Part shown: positions 52,668 through 56,551 of the stretch, one piece after another
How the letters are laid out: the number at the start of each line of letters is the position of its first letter
Numbering within the stretch: position 1 is the stretch's first letter
NCBI RefSeq assembly: GCF_000425945.1
Contig: NZ_AUEK01000020.1
Span: 1 to 56,551, forward strand
Direction of reading: 5' to 3'
DNA: 56,551 nucleotides
From: Candidatus Solirubrobacter pratensis
GTDB taxonomy: Bacteria > Actinomycetota > Thermoleophilia > Solirubrobacterales > Solirubrobacteraceae
Made by a program: the position numbers and the translations under genes
The notes under the pieces: generated by a model
Told to the model about the DNA's origin: nothing
Databases searched by the model: none
What the model saw: the letters and a program-made list of their open reading frames with translations, nothing else

Positions 52668-54623
52668 TCACTCGACGGGCTGGCGCATGTTGCTGCGCAG
52701 CTCCGCCGCGCTGAGCGCGCGCGAGTAGATCCGGACGTCGTCGATGCGGCCCTTGAAATGCCGGCCGGCGGCCGCGCCGATCGTCAGCGCCCCGGGGCCA
52801 GGCTCCAGCGGCTTCGAGCGGACGCGCCTGACGAGCCGCCCGTCCACGTAGAGCCGCGCCCACATGCCGTCGTAGGTGGTCGACAGGTGCGTCCACCCGC
52901 CGGCGAGCCGCCGGGCGGCGCGGACGACCTTGCCGCCGGCGAGCCTGAGGGCCGCGAGCCGTCCCGATCCGTCGCCCGCGTAAAGCGCGAACGAGGACGA
53001 GCGCCCGCTCCGCTTGGCGATGACGGGGCTCCACCGGCGCGCGCCGCCGGCCGGGCGGACCCAAGCCTCGAGGGTCATGCCGGTCGTCAGGCGCAGCGAG
53101 GAGGCGTCGGCCACCACCATCGAGTCGTTGCGGCCGTCGAACGCGAGCGCGCGACCGCCGCGGCGCCCGGGCCGCACCCGTGCGGCGCCGCGGAGGCGCC
53201 CGTCGTTGCCCATCCCGGACGCGTCACGCACCCTGGCGCCGCTCCGCTCGTCGAATCCGTATGCGGCGACGAGCCCAAACGAGGACGCGGAGCCGCCGGC
53301 GCCGGGCGCGAGGGAGTTGCCCTGTCGCTGCGCTGCCCCCGGCGTTCCCGTTCCAGCTCCCGGCGTCCCGGATGCGCCTGAGCCGCCCGAGCCCGCCGAG
53401 CCTCCCGGGCCGCCCGGAGCGCTGCCGCCGGCCGTCCCGGTGACGCGCGCGCCGCGATCGGTGCCGTCGCTCGCGCTGCCCTTTCCGAGCGAGCCGGCGG
53501 CGAGCGCGAACCCGGCGAAGGTCGCCGGCCGGGCGCCGCCGACGAAGGCCGGCTTGCCGCGCAGGTCGCCGGCGCCCGTGCCCGTGGCGTTCGTGAGGAG
53601 GTTGTGGTCCTCCTGGGCCAGGCCGCGCGAGGTGCCGTCGCAGAGGCAGATCTGGGTGAGGATGTTGTCGACGAGGATCGTCCCTGTGCTCGCCGGATCG
53701 CCGGCCTTGTTGCCGAGGAAGAGGATGCCGCAGCGCTGGTTGTAGTCGCACGTGCCGTTGTCGAGCAGCGTGTTATGGCGCAGCACGGAGCCGTTGTCGG
53801 ACAGCAACGTGATCGCGTACGGCGAGCCGGTGACCGCGAACACGTTGTCCTCGACCGTCTCGTGATCGGCACCGTCGGCCGCCATGATGCCGACGGCGAC
53901 GTCGTGGAAGTAGTTGCCCCGGACGACCGTGCCCGAGGATCCATAGAGCTGGATCGAGTCGGCGTGCACCCCGGACGCGCCGTCGAGCTGATTGATCCCC
54001 GTGAACTCGTTACCGATGATCTGCGCGCCGCGCGCGCCGTTCTGGATGCCGTCGGAGTTGCCGCCGGAGAAGAACGAGTCGCGGATCGTCACGCCCGCCG
54101 GCCGGCTCGTCTTGCCCGCCAGCTCGACCCGGCCCTCGTAGCACGTGCTGCACGCGACGAACCCGCTGTGCGTGTTGCGCTCGAACAGGATGTTCGCGTC
54201 GCTCAGCTCTCCCGTCCGCAGCACCGCCTGCGAGCCGTCGAAGCGGCTGTTGCGCACGGTCAGGTTCTTGGACGCGGCGTTCCCGATCGTCAGACCCGTG
54301 ATCGCGAGCCCGTCGAGCGTGATGTTCGACGCGGGCTGGAAGTCGACCGACATGGACGCCGTAACGCCCGGCGGCGCCAGCACCGTCACGTTCCCGGGCT
54401 TCTGCGCCCCCGTGAAGCGCCCGTAGCTGCCGGGGCCGAGCACGACGACGTCTCCGGCCGTCGCAGAGGCGAAGACCTGCACGAAGTTGGCCGGCGTCGC
54501 GGGGAGATTCGCGGCGGCGGCGGGAGCGGCCGACGCGAGCACCGCCACGATCGGGGCGAAGCCGATCATACGACCGCGCCCAGGCAACCGGAGCGCGAGG
54601 ATCTTCCTCAGTCGACAGTCCAT
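52668..54623 (-). CDS. Secreted beta-helix/LamG surface protein
   Basis: A 651-residue exported protein. After the signal (RMIGFAPIVAVLASAAPAAAA) a right-handed parallel beta-helix (about 30-350) shows ITLDGLAITGLTIGN and LTVRNSRF type rungs, with HADSIQLYGSSGTVVRGNYF near its middle. A Gly/Ser/Pro linker precedes a LamG/concanavalin domain (about 440-650: [46 protein letters not shown]). It probably binds or cleaves a surface polysaccharide. Start ATG 54623 gives a positively charged signal peptide; ATG 54569 is an alternative. Confidence 0.82.
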   Translation of the reverse strand: MDCRLRKILALRLPGRGRMIGFAPIVAVLASAAPAAAANLPATPANFVQVFASATAGDVVVLGPGSYGRFTGAQKPGNVTVLAPPGVTASMSVDFQPASNITLDGLAITGLTIGNAASKNLTVRNSRFDGSQAVLRTGELSDANILFERNTHSGFVACSTCYEGRVELAGKTSRPAGVTIRDSFFSGGNSDGIQNGARGAQIIGNEFTGINQLDGASGVHADSIQLYGSSGTVVRGNYFHDVAVGIMAADGADHETVEDNVFAVTGSPYAITLLSDNGSVLRHNTLLDNGTCDYNQRCGILFLGNKAGDPASTGTILVDNILTQICLCDGTSRGLAQEDHNLLTNATGTGAGDLRGKPAFVGGARPATFAGFALAAGSLGKGSASDGTDRGARVTGTAGGSAPGGPGGSAGSGGSGASGTPGAGTGTPGAAQRQGNSLAPGAGGSASSFGLVAAYGFDERSGARVRDASGMGNDGRLRGAARVRPGRRGGRALAFDGRNDSMVVADASSLRLTTGMTLEAWVRPAGGARRWSPVIAKRSGRSSSFALYAGDGSGRLAALRLAGGKVVRAARRLAGGWTHLSTTYDGMWARLYVDGRLVRRVRSKPLEPGPGALTIGAAAGRHFKGRIDDVRIYSRALSAAELRSNMRQPVE

Positions 54624-54714
54624 GACCGCTTGGACGCGCCACGCCGGATAGTGGCGTGGCGCATCTAAGCAGATCGGCCGGTCGGCCGCCGTCACGTGCG
54701 GCGGCCTCTTTACA

Positions 54715-56551
<1,837 letters not shown>

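Overview
This window is a gene-dense, very GC-rich stretch (C or G at most third codon positions, frequent GTG starts, many 1-4 nt gene overlaps). It looks like the chromosome of a high-GC actinobacterium, and the gene content fits the Thermoleophilia (Solirubrobacterales: Solirubrobacter, Conexibacter, Patulibacter and relatives). The lineage is inferred from gene style and content, not from a marker gene. I saw no rRNA, tRNA, transposase, integrase, phage gene or CRISPR array.

Layout. (1) 1-5330: an AraC-type regulator, then an aerobic respiration operon of caa3-type cytochrome c oxidase subunits II (fused to cytochrome c), I and III. A universal-stress-like gene sits inside the operon and a 35-residue membrane peptide ends it. 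A convergent gene encodes a lipoprotein fusing cytochrome c to a cupredoxin. (2) 6255-13672: MFS transporter, glycosyltransferase, zinc ribbon, lipoprotein, a GAF-GGDEF-HD-GYP cyclic-di-GMP enzyme, a secreted protein, cold-shock protein and HIT protein. (3) 13673-14356: a gene-free repeat patch with an imperfect duplication, an inserted hairpin and 27-bp tandem repeats. (4) 14357-18385: a sugar-binding lipoprotein divergent from a LacI regulator plus GH13 glucosidase pair, with a large nested palindrome (probable operator) between them. (5) 18366-22864: hybrid histidine kinase, metallo-beta-lactamase-fold protein, acetyltransferase and a secreted propeller-like protein.

(6) 22910-35559 is the main metabolic island: aldehyde dehydrogenase, a GAF/winged-helix regulator, an IclR regulator, then an eight-gene operon for a soluble diiron (propane-type) monooxygenase. 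Its order is large hydroxylase, reductase, small hydroxylase, coupling protein, amidohydrolase, MIP18-domain protein, zinc alcohol dehydrogenase and a dedicated GroEL-like chaperonin, closed by a strong hairpin. Together these would hydroxylate a short alkane or similar substrate, oxidise the alcohol and perhaps the aldehyde, and supply folding and possibly metal-centre maturation. (7) 35719-40198: a large secreted GH2 enzyme resembling exo-beta-D-glucosaminidase, and an F420-type luciferase-like oxidoreductase. (8) 40306-42017: a compact three-gene unit of a membrane protein with a KWIPGD motif, an AvrRpt2-like (C70) papain-fold cysteine protease and an unknown protein. I consider this the best candidate for an undescribed system.

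(9) 42018-47729: a housekeeping operon (NAD(P)H-hydrate repair, CBS protein, alanine racemase, CCA-adding enzyme), a LuxR-type response regulator and a small ferritin-like protein. (10) 47758-56551: a cell-surface polysaccharide region with a hexapeptide acyltransferase, an ECF-like sigma factor translationally coupled to a sugar aminotransferase and a Gfo/Idh dehydrogenase, a Wzz-like membrane protein, and two paralogous secreted beta-helix/LamG proteins. The last of these runs off the right edge.
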